Made by a program: the position numbers and the translations under genes. From an uncultured Altererythrobacter sp. (GTDB lineage: Bacteria; Pseudomonadota; Alphaproteobacteria; Sphingomonadales; Sphingomonadaceae), in the NCBI GenBank assembly GCA_938009055.1, contig CALLIO010000232.1:1-10392 (forward strand): DNA of 10,392 nt, read 5' to 3'. The first letter of the stretch is position 1, and every line of letters begins with the position of its first letter. The notes under the pieces were generated by a model that saw nothing but the letters and a program-made list of their open reading frames with translations, did not search any database and was not told the DNA's origin. Below, in pieces: positions 1 to 7,800 of this stretch.

Positions 1-444
1 ATGTCGCTCTCGCTCGACGACTTGCGCGCCATGCCGCAGCGCACCCAGATCACGCGGCATGACTGCGTGGAAGGGTGGAGCGCGATTGGCGAATGGACCG
101 GACCACAGCTGAGCCATGTGCTCGATGCGGCCAAGGTTCAAGAAGGCGCGAATTTTATCGTCTTTCGCTGCGCGGATACTCTGTCTGGCGGCGATTATTA
201 CGAGAGTATCGACATGGTGGATGCCTATCACCCGCAGACGATCATCGGGCATCTCTTGAACGGTGAGGATATTCCGCAAAAGAACGGCGCGCCGCTCAGA
301 ATGCGGATCGAGCGGCAATTGGGCTACAAACACCCCAAATATCTCACCGCGATCGAAGCTGTGGCATCGTTTGATGATATTGCCGGCGGCAAAGGCGGCT
401 ATTGGGAAGACCGCGCCGATTACCAATGGTATGCTGGTATCTAG
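1..444 (+). CDS. Molybdopterin-dependent oxidoreductase (sulfite oxidase/MsrP-like), 5'-truncated by window
   Basis: This is the C-terminal 147 codons of a molybdopterin-binding oxidoreductase of the sulfite oxidase/YedY(MsrP) superfamily. The stretch HDCVEGWSAIGEW at residues 20-32 matches the conserved block around the molybdenum-ligating cysteine (RCVEAWS in MsrP), so Cys22 of this fragment is the likely Mo ligand. RIERQLGYK near residue 103, GGKGGYWED near residue 129 and the ending YQWYAGI are typical of this family. Family members are normally about 200-330 residues with more protein before this block, so the ATG at base 1 is probably an internal Met and the true start lies upstream. 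The substrate cannot be told; related enzymes reduce methionine sulfoxide or oxidise sulfite. Its TAG stop shares the palindrome CTAG (441-444) with the convergent DUF1801 gene. Confidence 0.85.
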   Translation: MSLSLDDLRAMPQRTQITRHDCVEGWSAIGEWTGPQLSHVLDAAKVQEGANFIVFRCADTLSGGDYYESIDMVDAYHPQTIIGHLLNGEDIPQKNGAPLRMRIERQLGYKHPKYLTAIEAVASFDDIAGGKGGYWEDRADYQWYAGI

Positions 445-893
445 CCGGGATAAACCCGGTTCATTGTCGCCCAATTGTCAGCGATCATCTCTTCGAGCAC
501 CTCCAAATCCACATCGACAAGCTTGTTGATGTAGAGGCAGCTCTTGCCGCGCGAGTGCTTGCCCAGCCGCGTTAGCTGCCGGGCCGTGCGCTTCTCGGTC
601 TCCTCATCGCAATAGCATCCCATCAGATAGATCGAATGCTTGGCTTTGCGCGGGCTAAATCCTGACCGTGACGAGGTTCCCGAATGGCCGCTGTCATAGG
701 TGTAGTCATAAGAGCCATAGCCAATGATCGTCGGCCCCCACATTTTGGGCTCCTCGCCCGTGACCTTGCGGAACAGAGCGTCGAGCACTTTTGCGTCCTC
801 GCGCTTGGAAGCCGGTTCAACCGCAGCGATAAAATCTGCCACTTCCTTGTTCGTGGGAACAGTCACTGCCGAGTTCTTGTTTTTCGCAGCCAT
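441..893 (-). CDS. DUF1801 domain-containing protein
   Basis: A 150-residue protein starting MAAKNKNSAVTVPTN. The pattern of a helical N-terminus (EVADFIAAVEPASKREDAKVL), then KMWGPTIIGYGSYDYTY, then GFSPRKAKHSIYLM, and a C-terminal segment with LGKHSRGKSCLYINKL matches the DUF1801 (YdhG-like) family, small cytoplasmic proteins of unknown biochemical role. An in-frame ATG eight codons upstream (917) exists, but the ATG at 893 is preceded by GAGGAG (903-908) at a 9-nt spacing, which lies inside the longer reading, so 893 is preferred. The gene converges with the oxidoreductase, sharing the last four bases, and is divergent from the first CFAS-like gene across an 82-bp gap. There is no signal peptide or membrane segment. 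Confidence 0.8.
   Translation of the reverse strand: MAAKNKNSAVTVPTNKEVADFIAAVEPASKREDAKVLDALFRKVTGEEPKMWGPTIIGYGSYDYTYDSGHSGTSSRSGFSPRKAKHSIYLMGCYCDEETEKRTARQLTRLGKHSRGKSCLYINKLVDVDLEVLEEMIADNWATMNRVYPG
443..461. terminator. Short hairpin at convergent gene ends, possible weak bidirectional terminator
   Basis: CCGGG (445-449) and CCCGG (455-459) form a perfect 5-bp stem around ATAAA, extendable by a G-T and an A-T pair to 7 bp. It sits exactly at the junction of two convergent genes, where a shared terminator would be expected. No T-run follows on either strand, so termination activity is only a guess. Confidence 0.25.
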
Positions 894-924
894 TATTGTG
901 CACTCCTCAATTGACACACCCAGC

Positions 925-941
925 CTAGACCATCACTCTAG
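925..941. promoter_or_regulatory. Inverted repeat between divergent DUF1801 and CFAS-like genes
   Basis: CTAGA (925-929) and TCTAG (937-941) form a perfect inverted repeat with a 7-bp spacer in the 82-bp divergent intergenic region. A TTGACA hexamer at 911-916 (plus strand) matches the -35 consensus, but I find no good -10 at a normal spacing. The repeat could be an operator for one or both genes; it is short enough to be chance. Confidence 0.25.
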
Positions 942-975
942 CAAGCACAGGGTCAAATTGGGGAAATTTTGAAAG

Positions 976-2262
976 ATGTGGCTGCTCGATAAATTCTTGG
1001 CAAAGGTGATCAAAGAAGGTCAGCTCAAAGTGACCGATCATGATGGCAAGGAATATTCCTATGGCGAGGCGGTGTCGGGCGACACGCCGATTTGCATTCG
1101 CTTGACCCATAAAAAAGCCGCCAATCACATCGCGCGTTACCCGCAAATGGGTGCTGGCGAAGCGTTTATGTGGGGCTGGCTAGTGATCGAAGAACCGCAT
1201 GATCTGCGCGATATGATCCTCTTCGTCACCCGCAATACCGCGAAAATCGGCGACAGCGCGATCCAGTCGCAAGGTGCCTTTGCGCGGCTTGTTCAAAAAA
1301 CCAAAGCCAAGCTCGACGGGATCAATCTGCGCACCAGTGCCCGCGCCAATGCCGAGCATACCTATAACCTAACCCGCGAGCTGTATGAGCGCTTTCTCGA
1401 TGAAGATCGCCAATACACTATGGCTTACTATCGCGAGGATGATCCAACCCAGACCTCACTTGAGCAGGCGCAGATGGACAAGAAGGCGCATCTTGCCGCC
1501 AAGATGCATCTGAAGCCCGGCATGAAGGTGCTCGACATTGGCTGCGGATGGGGCGGCTTCGCGCTTTATCTCAACAAAATGTACGATGTAGAAGTACTCG
1601 GTGTTGCTCTCGCACCTGATCAGATTGCATTTTCCAATGAACGCGCGGAAGCATTGGGCGTATCGGACAAGGTCAAGTTCGAGCTGTGCGATTACCGCGA
1701 TGTTGAAGGGCAATTTGACCGCATCTCCTCGGTCGGCCTGCTCGAACATGTTGGCACGATTCACTATCCGCAATTCTTTGAGCATACCAACCGGCTGCTA
1801 AAACCCGATGGCGTCATGATCTCGCATTGCTGCGGGCGCGCTGGCCCGCCCGGCTTTACCGATGCCTGGACCCGCAAATACATCTTCCCCGGCGGCTATA
1901 TCCCTGCCCTGTCCGAATTGGTGACGCAATCAGAGCGGTTTGGCTGGCAAGTGATGGATGTGGAGGCGATGCGTTTCCATTATTCGCACACGCTGGAAGA
2001 ATGGTACAAGCGCACCGTTATGCACCGCGAAGAGATCACGGAAATGTATGATGAGGTCTTCTACCGAATGTGGCTGTTCTATCTCGCCGGGGCAGAGCAA
2101 AGCTTCCGCAATGGCACGATGGTCAATTGGCAGATCCAATATGTGAAAGACCGCAGCGCCATTCCGATGACACGCGAATATATCCATCACGAAAGCGAGC
2201 GTTTGCGCAGCATTGGCGAGATACCCAGCTGGCGCTTTGATGAGCGTGAAGCGGCGGAGTAA
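976..2262 (+). CDS. CFA-synthase-family SAM methyltransferase, divergent paralogue
   Basis: A 428-residue member of the cyclopropane-fatty-acyl-phospholipid synthase family, whose enzymes transfer a methylene from S-adenosylmethionine to double bonds of phospholipid acyl chains at the membrane. The SAM-binding motif VLDIGCGWGGFAL is at residues 185-197, SVGLLEHVG at 252-260, KYIFPGGYIP at 301-310 and HYSHTLEEWY at 335-344. Compared with E. coli CFAS, the pocket residues Glu (257), His (284) and Tyr (336) are kept. The cysteine of the YSCAYW block is Met149 (YTMAYY), and the isoleucine two positions after the His is Cys286. The usual YDIGN block is YNLTR. The fold is intact but the bicarbonate pocket is altered, so the product may not be a cyclopropane ring. 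A second CFAS gene follows 85 bp downstream on the same strand. No strong Shine-Dalgarno is seen. Confidence 0.85.
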   Translation: MWLLDKFLAKVIKEGQLKVTDHDGKEYSYGEAVSGDTPICIRLTHKKAANHIARYPQMGAGEAFMWGWLVIEEPHDLRDMILFVTRNTAKIGDSAIQSQGAFARLVQKTKAKLDGINLRTSARANAEHTYNLTRELYERFLDEDRQYTMAYYREDDPTQTSLEQAQMDKKAHLAAKMHLKPGMKVLDIGCGWGGFALYLNKMYDVEVLGVALAPDQIAFSNERAEALGVSDKVKFELCDYRDVEGQFDRISSVGLLEHVGTIHYPQFFEHTNRLLKPDGVMISHCCGRAGPPGFTDAWTRKYIFPGGYIPALSELVTQSERFGWQVMDVEAMRFHYSHTLEEWYKRTVMHREEITEMYDEVFYRMWLFYLAGAEQSFRNGTMVNWQIQYVKDRSAIPMTREYIHHESERLRSIGEIPSWRFDEREAAE

Positions 2263-2308
2263 GCGCGGAAGGCTTCACCCGTAACCATCCCATCACTGGC
2301 GCGAATAG

Positions 2309-2325
2309 CATTGTGTGATACAATG
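2309..2325. promoter_or_regulatory. Perfect 6-bp inverted repeat upstream of second CFAS gene
   Basis: CATTGT (2309-2314) and ACAATG (2320-2325) flank GTGAT in the 85-bp gap between the two CFAS-like genes, 22 bp before the second start codon. The symmetry suggests a small operator or leader hairpin giving the second gene separate control. The regulator family cannot be named from 17 bp. Confidence 0.3.
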
Positions 2326-2347
2326 AAAGCCAGCTGAGGCGGATGGT

Positions 2348-3613
2348 ATGGGCAATGCGCTAATCGATACGTTTCTGGGTTCTGTCATCAAGCAGGGCCG
2401 CTTGCAGATCACCATGCCCGGCGGCGAGCAGCATGTGCTTGGCGAGCCGGCAACGGGCTTTCCAACGGTCTCCATTCGCCTCGCCGATAGGAAAGTGGCG
2501 CGCGATATTCTGCTTAACCCGCGATTGGGAGCAGGCGAGGCCTATATGGATGGGCGCATCATCATCGAACAAGGCGATGTGATGGAGCTGGTCCAACTGC
2601 TGCGCGCGAACAAGCCGTGGGAGCGAGGCGGCGAGCTGAGAGGCCCCTCACCGCTCGCGAAACTCAAAGCGCGGGCAAAATTCCTGCGCGCTTCTTTCAA
2701 CGAGGCTGCCTCTTCCAAACGCAATGTCGCGCATCATTATGACATCGGAAATGAGCTGTACAATCTCATGCTCGACCCCGATCACATGCAATATAGCTGT
2801 GCCTATTGGGCCGATGGCGTGGAGACGTTGGAACAGGCCCAAGAGGCAAAGCTTGCGCATATCGCTGCAAAGTTGGCGCTCGAAGATGGGCAGACAGTGC
2901 TCGACATTGGCTGTGGCTGGGGCGGGATGGCGATCTATCTCGCGCGGCATTTCAACGTAAATGTGATGGGCATCACACTTTCTGAGGAACAACTCGCACT
3001 GGCCAAGGAACGCACAGAAGCCGCGGGAGTGGCTGACCGCGTCACTTTCCAACTGGTGGACTACCGCGATCTTGCAAGCACCGGCGCGACGTTCGACCGG
3101 ATCGTTTCGGTTGGCATGTTCGAACATGTTGGCAGGCCGCAGTTTGAAACCTTCTTCCGCGCCTGCGCCAATCTGCTGAGCGATGATGGGGTGATGCTGC
3201 TCCACACAATCGGGCGCTTTGGCGGACCAGGCGTTACTGACGCCTTCACCAGCAAATATATCTTTCCTGGCGGCTATATCCCCGCCCTGTCAGAGACTTT
3301 GTCCGCGAGCGAGAAATCGCGCCTGATCCACGCCGATATCGAGACCTTGCGGCTGCACTATGCCAAGACTTTACGCGAATGGTATGCGCGCTGCGAAGCG
3401 AATAAGAACGCGATCATCGCCATGTTTGACGAGCGTTTTTACCGCATGTGGACGTTCTATCTCTCGGGCGCGACAGCGGCTTTCGAAAGCGGCGGCATGG
3501 GCAATTACCAGATCCAATTCACGCGCAATCGCCGCGCTCTGCCGCTGACGCGGGACTATATCGCAGCAGAGGAAGCGCGCCTGATGAACGCGCCAGCGCA
3601 AAAGCGCAGCTAG
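2348..3613 (+). CDS. cfa: Cyclopropane-fatty-acyl-phospholipid synthase
   Basis: A 421-residue canonical CFA synthase, predicted to convert unsaturated acyl chains of membrane phospholipids to cyclopropane chains using S-adenosylmethionine. The N-terminal lipid-associating region covers about residues 1-115. It is followed by HHYDIGNELYNLMLD at 129-143, MQYSCAYW at 147-154, the SAM motif VLDIGCGWGGMAIYL at 184-198, SVGMFEHVG at 254-262, LLHTIG at 284-289, KYIFPGGYIP at 303-312 and HYAKTLREWY at 337-346. The residues matching the E. coli bicarbonate pocket are all present: Cys151, Glu259, His286, Ile288 and Tyr338. GAGG at 2336-2339 lies 8 nt before the ATG and supports the start. The gene follows its divergent paralogue and ends on CTAG (3610-3613), which is also the stop of the convergent gene. 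CFA synthesis typically accompanies stationary phase or acid stress. Confidence 0.93.
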   Translation: MGNALIDTFLGSVIKQGRLQITMPGGEQHVLGEPATGFPTVSIRLADRKVARDILLNPRLGAGEAYMDGRIIIEQGDVMELVQLLRANKPWERGGELRGPSPLAKLKARAKFLRASFNEAASSKRNVAHHYDIGNELYNLMLDPDHMQYSCAYWADGVETLEQAQEAKLAHIAAKLALEDGQTVLDIGCGWGGMAIYLARHFNVNVMGITLSEEQLALAKERTEAAGVADRVTFQLVDYRDLASTGATFDRIVSVGMFEHVGRPQFETFFRACANLLSDDGVMLLHTIGRFGGPGVTDAFTSKYIFPGGYIPALSETLSASEKSRLIHADIETLRLHYAKTLREWYARCEANKNAIIAMFDERFYRMWTFYLSGATAAFESGGMGNYQIQFTRNRRALPLTRDYIAAEEARLMNAPAQKRS

Positions 3614-4812
3614 TCAACCTCGCACAGTTTGATGAAGCCCCGGGCTGCCAAGCTCTCGTAGCGGTCGATAGCCTCAGGTGACATCGCCGTTCGGTCGATC
3701 TTCTGACATGCCGCTGGCTGTATCGGCTCGCGCGCAGACGCGGGAGGTTCCTCAACCGCCATCATTCGAGGCTGCGCGGGTTCGGGCTCTGGACTTGGAG
3801 TAACCCGCAGCAATACGGGCTTCGGCTCCTCAGCGGCGTTGGACTTTTGAGCACGCTTGATCCTAGCGCCCGCCTCGTATTGGTCACAGTTTTCAATGAC
3901 AATCACAGGCTTTGAGATGTCACTGGCCCATTCCAGCATATCGAACGGCACGGTGCGCGCGCCCTTGCCCCGCAATTGCTCGTTGATCGGCACCAGAAAG
4001 TCGCGATCAATTACGCTCTTTTTCTCATTGAAGCCGCGCCGATACCTTTGCTCCGGAAAACCTAATGATGAGAAGAGCCCCAAGCGCCGCGTCATGATCG
4101 GGCTTTTTAATTCCCCGACGCGCCCGGGTTGGAACCCACGCCAGCCGCTCTTGGCCCATTGCCCGGGGCTTTCTTCATAGAAATATGCGATCTCGATATA
4201 TTTACGGCATCCATTCTTCACATAGACGCGGTAACGCGTGTCGGGCTGCGCCGGTGGAGAGACTGGCCTGGTAGTGTCCGGCGAAGGCTCCGGTGCGCGA
4301 TACCTAGACGGCGGAGCAAGCTCGGGCTCCTCATATGGCGCTGGCGCGTTCATGCTTCGCACGCATTGCCCGTATTGCTGGTTGCAATAGTTGGTGGCGG
4401 GGCAAGACGTGATCTCGATCTCGCACCGCCCAGAGCCATTGCGCGTGTGCCCGCAGCGCTGGTTGTAATAATTCTCGCGCACCTTAGGCGGGACGATACC
4501 ATTGTGCCCGCGCAATCCCGGAAGCTTAGATATGCATGCGTTAAATGCGCGGTCATAATTCGCGCGGCAATCATTGCGCCAATTGATCCGCTCGCGCTGG
4601 GCGCTCTTGCATTTCGAATAATCGGCCATGCAGAAGGTACGCTGATTGTGACAATCCACCCCGCTTGAGGATTGCAGCATCGCATTGACGGCCGCCATTG
4701 AACGCGCGCTCGCGCTGCTATGTGTGGTGCCCAAGGGAGCAAGGATCATTGCGCCGGCTGCCAAAACAGCCCCGCAAAGGATCGCAATTGCGCGTTTCGG
4801 AAAATCCACCAT
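3610..4812 (-). CDS. Secreted cysteine-rich protein with DUF1036-like domain
   Basis: A 400-residue exported protein of unknown function. The ATG at 4812 is preferred over the ATG at 4845 because AGGGG (4820-4824) lies 7 nt upstream and a clean signal peptide begins there: MVDFPKR, a hydrophobic stretch at about 8-28, and a likely cleavage after ASA near residue 36. Residues 54-150 form a cysteine-rich block with ten Cys (54, 61, 68, 82, 93, 120, 130, 137, 143, 150), suggesting disulfides outside the cytoplasm. A Pro-rich linker (about 157-190) follows. Residues about 193-310 resemble DUF1036: YRVYVKNGC, then GQWAKSGWRGFQPG and VIVIENC. A second Pro/Glu-rich linker (about 329-366) leads to a short tail with Cys369 and Cys397. 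The gene is downstream of the acyltransferase on the same strand, with a 103-bp gap. The DUF1036 match is from pattern memory. Confidence 0.7.
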   Translation of the reverse strand: MVDFPKRAIAILCGAVLAAGAMILAPLGTTHSSASARSMAAVNAMLQSSSGVDCHNQRTFCMADYSKCKSAQRERINWRNDCRANYDRAFNACISKLPGLRGHNGIVPPKVRENYYNQRCGHTRNGSGRCEIEITSCPATNYCNQQYGQCVRSMNAPAPYEEPELAPPSRYRAPEPSPDTTRPVSPPAQPDTRYRVYVKNGCRKYIEIAYFYEESPGQWAKSGWRGFQPGRVGELKSPIMTRRLGLFSSLGFPEQRYRRGFNEKKSVIDRDFLVPINEQLRGKGARTVPFDMLEWASDISKPVIVIENCDQYEAGARIKRAQKSNAAEEPKPVLLRVTPSPEPEPAQPRMMAVEEPPASAREPIQPAACQKIDRTAMSPEAIDRYESLAARGFIKLCEVD

Positions 4813-4915
4813 GGTCACACCCCTACCCGCCAGCAAAACTGGCAAAACCGCGTCGACCCTTGAGCCACCTAGCGCCTTGCCAACTGTATCAGCGCTGAAC
4901 CCTTAGCTACGGCTT

Positions 4916-6265
4916 CTATCCGCTCTTGGTGCCAGCGACCAATTTGTAGAGCGGGCCAAAGCCCAGCAATGACGCGCCCACAAAGGGCAAAGCGACCACC
5001 CAAATCCGCAGGCCGGTGATACCTTCAGGGCTGGCGATCGTAATGCCCGCCGTGCAGCCAAGTCCGATGCAAATGAGCACAACCCCAGCGACCACGCGCG
5101 CAGCTGGCACGGTGCGCCCGCCACGGATCGGCCCGAAAGAGCGCTCATACTTTGCGAAGATCGCGATAAAGGGCAGCAGCGCAGCGATATATATGCCGAG
5201 CCATAGCGGACGCGAGGTCCACCACTCACTCGTTCCCGGAACGCTATCAAGACCGATCCCGCCCAGCGCAATCCAGACTAAGGTCATCACCAATACAAAG
5301 GCGGTGAGGTGCCATAGAAACACCGTCATAATCATGCCGTTCATCAGCACTGTCGCGGTCCAAATGCCGATTTTATCAAGCATCCGCCGCCCAGCCGGCT
5401 CCAATGCCAGCACCAGCCCCACTTGCACTGCGCCTAGCGCCAAGAGTGCAAAGGTTGGCGGCAATGAGTTTGAGAACCCGTCAGGCGCAGAAACCATCGA
5501 AACCGGATAAAAGCCGTAAACTGTCACTGCGATCAGTACGCCCAATGCGGCCACGAACCATCCCAATGCAAAGGGGCGGCTTTCAAACTTACCCTCGCGC
5601 CAAGCAAAGCCCAGCTGATGAATGGCAAGGAACACCCATAGGAAATTGGTGAAGCTGATATAAGGCACATCGTGCGCAAACCGCAGCCAGTCGACCAGCG
5701 CGGTGATCGGGATATATAAGGCAAAGCTCAGCCAGCCGAACCGCTTCCACGCTTTCATCGCCAGCGGCGTGCAGGCCGTCACCAGCAAATAGACGGCGAG
5801 GAACCATACTGGGATCAGCGCAGCTTCTGTTGCCATGCGGATCTGCGCACGGTCAAAACCCACTTGGGTCAAGACCACAGCGATCACCGCCCAAACAAGC
5901 AAAACCGGAAATGTCGGCGCGATCAGGCGCTGAACACGGGAAGCAAGCCAATCGCGATAAACGCCCTTCTGCCCCGGTTTCGCCTTGCGTAAAGTGCCCT
6001 CCCAACTGACCGAATTGGAATAGCCGCCGACAAGAAAGAACACCGGCATCACCTGAAACGCCCATGTCAGCCAATGCGTCCACTGCGCCGTTTCAAGCAA
6101 ATCGCCGCGTTGCAGCGCTCCGGCGCTATCGACGTAGAGGCCAGCCATCAGCCAATGGCCAAAAACCACGGCGAGGATCGACACCGCACGCAGAAAATCG
6201 ACCCAGCGGTTGCGCTCGGGCGGAGCAAGCTCAGCCATTTCGCGCGCCTTAGTCCATAGCGACAT
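4916..6265 (-). CDS. Acyltransferase 3 family integral membrane protein
   Basis: A 449-residue multi-pass inner-membrane protein of the acyltransferase-3 (OafA/NodX-type, Acyl_transf_3) family, which moves acyl groups from the cytoplasm onto extracytoplasmic sugars or other acceptors. The opening RNRWVDFLRAVSILAVVFGHW at residues 18-38 carries the family signature R...DFLRA...H, with the likely catalytic His at 37. FFLVGGY near residue 76 is the second conserved block. About ten hydrophobic segments follow, ending with PFVGASLLGFGPLYKLV. GAGAGGA lies 7 nt before the ATG and supports the start. No neighbouring polysaccharide or lipid-A gene identifies the acceptor. The gene is divergent from argG, and a plausible promoter lies 30-60 bp upstream. 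Confidence 0.88.
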   Translation of the reverse strand: MSLWTKAREMAELAPPERNRWVDFLRAVSILAVVFGHWLMAGLYVDSAGALQRGDLLETAQWTHWLTWAFQVMPVFFLVGGYSNSVSWEGTLRKAKPGQKGVYRDWLASRVQRLIAPTFPVLLVWAVIAVVLTQVGFDRAQIRMATEAALIPVWFLAVYLLVTACTPLAMKAWKRFGWLSFALYIPITALVDWLRFAHDVPYISFTNFLWVFLAIHQLGFAWREGKFESRPFALGWFVAALGVLIAVTVYGFYPVSMVSAPDGFSNSLPPTFALLALGAVQVGLVLALEPAGRRMLDKIGIWTATVLMNGMIMTVFLWHLTAFVLVMTLVWIALGGIGLDSVPGTSEWWTSRPLWLGIYIAALLPFIAIFAKYERSFGPIRGGRTVPAARVVAGVVLICIGLGCTAGITIASPEGITGLRIWVVALPFVGASLLGFGPLYKLVAGTKSG

Positions 6266-6295
6266 TGTTGCATCCTCTCACCGCTGCTCTGCCGC

Positions 6296-6324
6296 AATAT
6301 TGGGCCTAGCCAGACTTGTTACAA
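6296..6324 (-). promoter_or_regulatory. Candidate promoter of the acyltransferase gene
   Basis: On the minus strand TTGTAA (6324-6319) and AATATT (6301-6296) are separated by 17 bp, each matching 4 of 6 consensus positions of a housekeeping promoter. A start near 6289 would give a leader of about 24 nt that includes the GAGAGGA ribosome-binding site. The -35 hexamer lies inside the palindrome at 6314-6326. Confidence 0.35.
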
Positions 6325-6326
6325 GT
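6314..6326. promoter_or_regulatory. 13-bp palindrome in the acyltransferase/argG divergent region
   Basis: ACTTGT, one central T, then ACAAGT is a perfect 6-bp-arm palindrome. It covers the candidate -35 of the acyltransferase promoter, so a bound dimeric regulator could block it. A second repeat, GCAAT-CGA-ATTGC, lies 3 bp further on at 6330-6342. The regulator is unknown. Confidence 0.35.
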
Positions 6327-6422
6327 AAAGCAATCGAATTGCAGAGCTGTGTTGCCCCATGCTCGCATCCCTGTTAGCCGCGCGGTCAAAGCTGAAAATG
6401 GCTTGTTGGAGCTGCTGAAGAA

Positions 6423-7646
6423 ATGCCTGATATCAAGAAAGTTGTCCTCGCCTATTCCGGTGGTCTCGATACGTCTGTGATCGCTAAATGGCTCGAGGTT
6501 GAGCGCGGGCTAGAGGTCGTGACCTTCACCGCCGATCTGGGCCAGGGCGAGGAAATCGAGCCTGCCCGCACCAAAGCGCGCGCGATGGGCATTCCCGACG
6601 AGCACATCTTTATCGAAGATTTGCGCGAGGAATTTGTGCGCGATTTCGTCTTCCCGATGATGCGGGCCAATGCGCGCTATGAAGGCGACTATCTGCTCGG
6701 CACCTCTATTGCACGCCCATTGATCTCAAAGCGTCTGGTCGAAATTGCCGCTGAAACCGGCGCTGATGCGATTGCGCATGGCGCGACGGGTAAAGGCAAT
6801 GATCAAGTCCGGTTCGAGCTTTCCGCCTATGCGCTCAATCCCGATATTGAAGTGATCGCTCCATGGCGCGAATGGGATTTGACTTCGCGCACTGCGCTGA
6901 TCGCTTGGGCAGAGGCGCATCAGATTGACGTGCCGAAGGATAAGCGCGGCGAGAGCCCCTTCTCAACCGATGCAAACCTGCTCCACACTTCATCGGAAGG
7001 CAAAGTACTGGAGGATCCGTGGGTCGAAACGCCCGACTATGTCTATTCACGCACCGACCATCCCGAGGAAGCGCCGGAGAGCGGCGAATATATCGAGATT
7101 GCATTTGAGAATGGCGATGGCGTTGCCTTGAATGGCGAGGCAATGTCGCCAGCCACCTTGCTCACCGCCCTCAACGATCTGGGCCATAAGCACGGGATCG
7201 GGCGGCTTGATCTGGTCGAGAACCGCTTCGTGGGAATGAAATCACGCGGCATGTACGAGACACCGGGCGGCGAGATTTACGCGCGCGCTCATCGCGGTAT
7301 CGAACAGCTGACTTTGGATCGCGGGGCTGCTCACCTCAAAGACGAGCTGATGCCCAAATATGCCGAGATGATCTACAATGGTTTCTGGTTCGCGCCCGAA
7401 CGCGAGATGCTGCAGGCAGCGATTGACCACAGCCAACAAGGCGTAACCGGCGATGTGCGTTTGAAGCTCTACAAGGGTCAGGCACAGGTTGTGGGGCGGC
7501 GCGCGGATGTGAACTTCAATCTCTATTCTGAAGATGTGGTGACATTTGAAGATGATGCAGGCGCATATGATCAGCAGGATGCCGCCGGCTTCATCAAACT
7601 CAACGCTTTGCGGCTGCGATTGCTTGCCAAACGGGGGCGTCGCTAG
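6423..7646 (+). CDS. argG: Argininosuccinate synthase
   Basis: A 407-residue cytoplasmic enzyme that joins citrulline and aspartate with ATP to give argininosuccinate, the penultimate step of arginine biosynthesis. The N-terminal PP-loop AYSGGLDTS at residues 10-18 binds ATP. YLLGTSIARPLI near residue 82 and AHGATGKGNDQVRFE near residue 111 are the conserved citrulline/aspartate-binding blocks. EIYARAHRGIEQLTLDRG near residue 280 and the C-terminal region are collinear with the family, and the length is normal. The start is supported by the invariant position of the PP-loop; GGAG at 6408-6411 is 11 nt upstream, a rather long spacing. No other arg gene is adjacent. A probable intrinsic terminator lies about 105 bp after the stop. 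Confidence 0.98.
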   Translation: MPDIKKVVLAYSGGLDTSVIAKWLEVERGLEVVTFTADLGQGEEIEPARTKARAMGIPDEHIFIEDLREEFVRDFVFPMMRANARYEGDYLLGTSIARPLISKRLVEIAAETGADAIAHGATGKGNDQVRFELSAYALNPDIEVIAPWREWDLTSRTALIAWAEAHQIDVPKDKRGESPFSTDANLLHTSSEGKVLEDPWVETPDYVYSRTDHPEEAPESGEYIEIAFENGDGVALNGEAMSPATLLTALNDLGHKHGIGRLDLVENRFVGMKSRGMYETPGGEIYARAHRGIEQLTLDRGAAHLKDELMPKYAEMIYNGFWFAPEREMLQAAIDHSQQGVTGDVRLKLYKGQAQVVGRRADVNFNLYSEDVVTFEDDAGAYDQQDAAGFIKLNALRLRLLAKRGRR

Positions 7647-7690
7647 GTCTGATAGGCAGCCTTTTGGAGACTGTGCGATAAGCTGTTGAG

Positions 7691-7733
7691 TTATCCACTC
7701 GCGTCCACAAGCAAGATTGGGAAAAGTGGATAA
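7691..7733. promoter_or_regulatory. Inverted pair of DnaA-box-like 9-mers
   Basis: TTATCCACT (7691-7699) and AGTGGATAA (7725-7733) are exact reverse complements; each matches 8 of 9 positions of the DnaA box TTATCCACA. A partial match, GTCCACAA (7703-7710), lies between them. They sit in an intergenic region next to a 27% GC stretch. They could be DnaA sites (origin or regulatory) or simply an inverted-repeat operator. Confidence 0.4.
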
Positions 7734-7750
7734 GTGACCCTTGCAAAGCT

Positions 7751-7780
7751 TGCCCGAATCACTTTCCGGGCGCATCTTTT
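7751..7780 (+). terminator. Probable intrinsic terminator of argG
   Basis: GCCCG (7752-7756) pairs with CGGGC (7767-7771), with an extra T-G pair outside, around a 10-nt loop, followed closely by ATCTTTTAA. The position 105 bp after the argG stop and the T-run fit an intrinsic terminator, though the stem is short. Confidence 0.45.
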
Positions 7781-7800
7781 AATCATCGAAAGGGAGAGAA

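Noticed and set aside
3610..4845. Upstream ATG at 4845 as start of the secreted protein.
   Set aside because: It adds 11 residues before the signal peptide and lacks a good ribosome-binding site, whereas the ATG at 4812 has AGGGG at 7 nt.
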